From contig CAYRXS010000378.1 of the NCBI GenBank assembly GCA_964428225.1, positions 1 to 5,526 of the forward strand: DNA of 5,526 bases, written 5' to 3'. The stretch comes from JBFMCU01 sp964428225. GTDB taxonomy: Bacteria; Planctomycetota; UBA1135; GCA-002686595. Under the pieces are notes generated by a model, which was not told the DNA's origin, ran no database searches, and was given only the letters and a program-made list of their open reading frames with translations. Both the position numbers and the translations under genes were made by a program. This document shows positions 5,326 through 5,526 of this stretch, piece after piece; positions within the stretch are counted from its first letter, which is position 1, and every line of letters begins with the position of its first letter.

Positions 5326-5526
5326 ATGAGCGACTTCCTCCATCACTCCGAGCACATACTGCAAGAAGTGGCCCTGGGAATCATGGCGCTGGTCTACATC
5401 ACGCGCCTCATCTGGCTGTTCCGGTTCAAGGCGGGCCGCGATCACCAGCCACAAACGGGAGCCGCCGAAACCACCCCCGAGGCGGGCGCCGCGTCCGGGG
5501 CCAGCGGCGGCTCGAACGCCTCGGGC
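5326..5526 (+). CDS. Membrane protein of unknown function (3' end missing)
   Basis: Sixty-seven residues are visible and the frame runs off the window. The start MSDFLHHSEHILQE is followed by one hydrophobic helix (about 11-33, VALGIMALVYITRLIWLF) and a basic stretch RFKAGRD, so the N-terminus probably faces out and the rest inside by the positive-inside rule. From about residue 40 the chain becomes an Ala/Gly/Ser/Thr/Glu-rich, Pro-containing low-complexity linker (GAAETTPEAGAASGASGGS). ATG 5326 follows AAGGAG (5315-5320) by five bases, and the gene lies 28 bases after the macro-domain gene, so they are probably co-transcribed. His6, His7 and His10 near the helix could be haem ligands if this is the first segment of a respiratory cytochrome-b-like subunit, but that is speculative. 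I do not recognise the family. No stop codon is visible, so total length is unknown. Confidence 0.8.
   Translation, partial: MSDFLHHSEHILQEVALGIMALVYITRLIWLFRFKAGRDHQPQTGAAETTPEAGAASGASGGSNASG

Overview
This 5.5-kb, strongly G+C-rich window comes from a prokaryote with dissimilatory sulfur metabolism. It carries the 3' part of qmoB, complete qmoC and complete sat on the plus strand. These genes form part of the adenosine-5'-phosphosulfate (APS) route used by sulfate reducers and, in reverse, by many sulfur oxidisers. The visible sequence does not settle the direction of the pathway or the phylum. The GC bias, the fused HdrC/HdrE-type QmoC and a Sat without the usual zinc-binding cysteines argue against a classical Desulfovibrio-like locus. 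A less-studied high-GC lineage or a sulfur-oxidiser-type enzyme set is plausible.

Layout: positions 1-1485 are the C-terminal two thirds of QmoB (HdrA-like flavin/Fe-S region, two [4Fe-4S] motifs, MvhD-like C-terminal domain). After 12 bases comes qmoC (1498-2691), then a 63-base gap and sat (2755-3948). aprBA and qmoA would be expected upstream, outside the window. sat therefore sits after qmoC and not at the head of the cluster. The block closes with two adjacent hairpins (3968-3984 and 3987-4020); the second is a very stable terminator-like stem.

The 309-base non-coding gap 3949-4257 holds these hairpins, a 9-base direct repeat in an AT-richer patch, and a 9-base-arm dyad with a third half-site just upstream of an Rrf2-family regulator gene (4258-4701). 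The dyad is a good candidate for the regulator's own operator. The regulator has five clustered cysteines and probably senses through an Fe-S cluster. A divergent macro-domain protein (4779-5297) follows, then the beginning of a membrane protein gene (5326 to the window end). The three are co-directional and closely spaced and may form a second transcription unit.

Working model: Sat interconverts sulfate+ATP with APS+PPi, APS reductase (not in the window) interconverts APS with sulfite+AMP, and QmoABC links that reaction to the quinone pool. The neighbouring Rrf2-macro-membrane unit looks like an accessory or regulatory module. Its macro domain could bind an adenine nucleotide, but that is inference.
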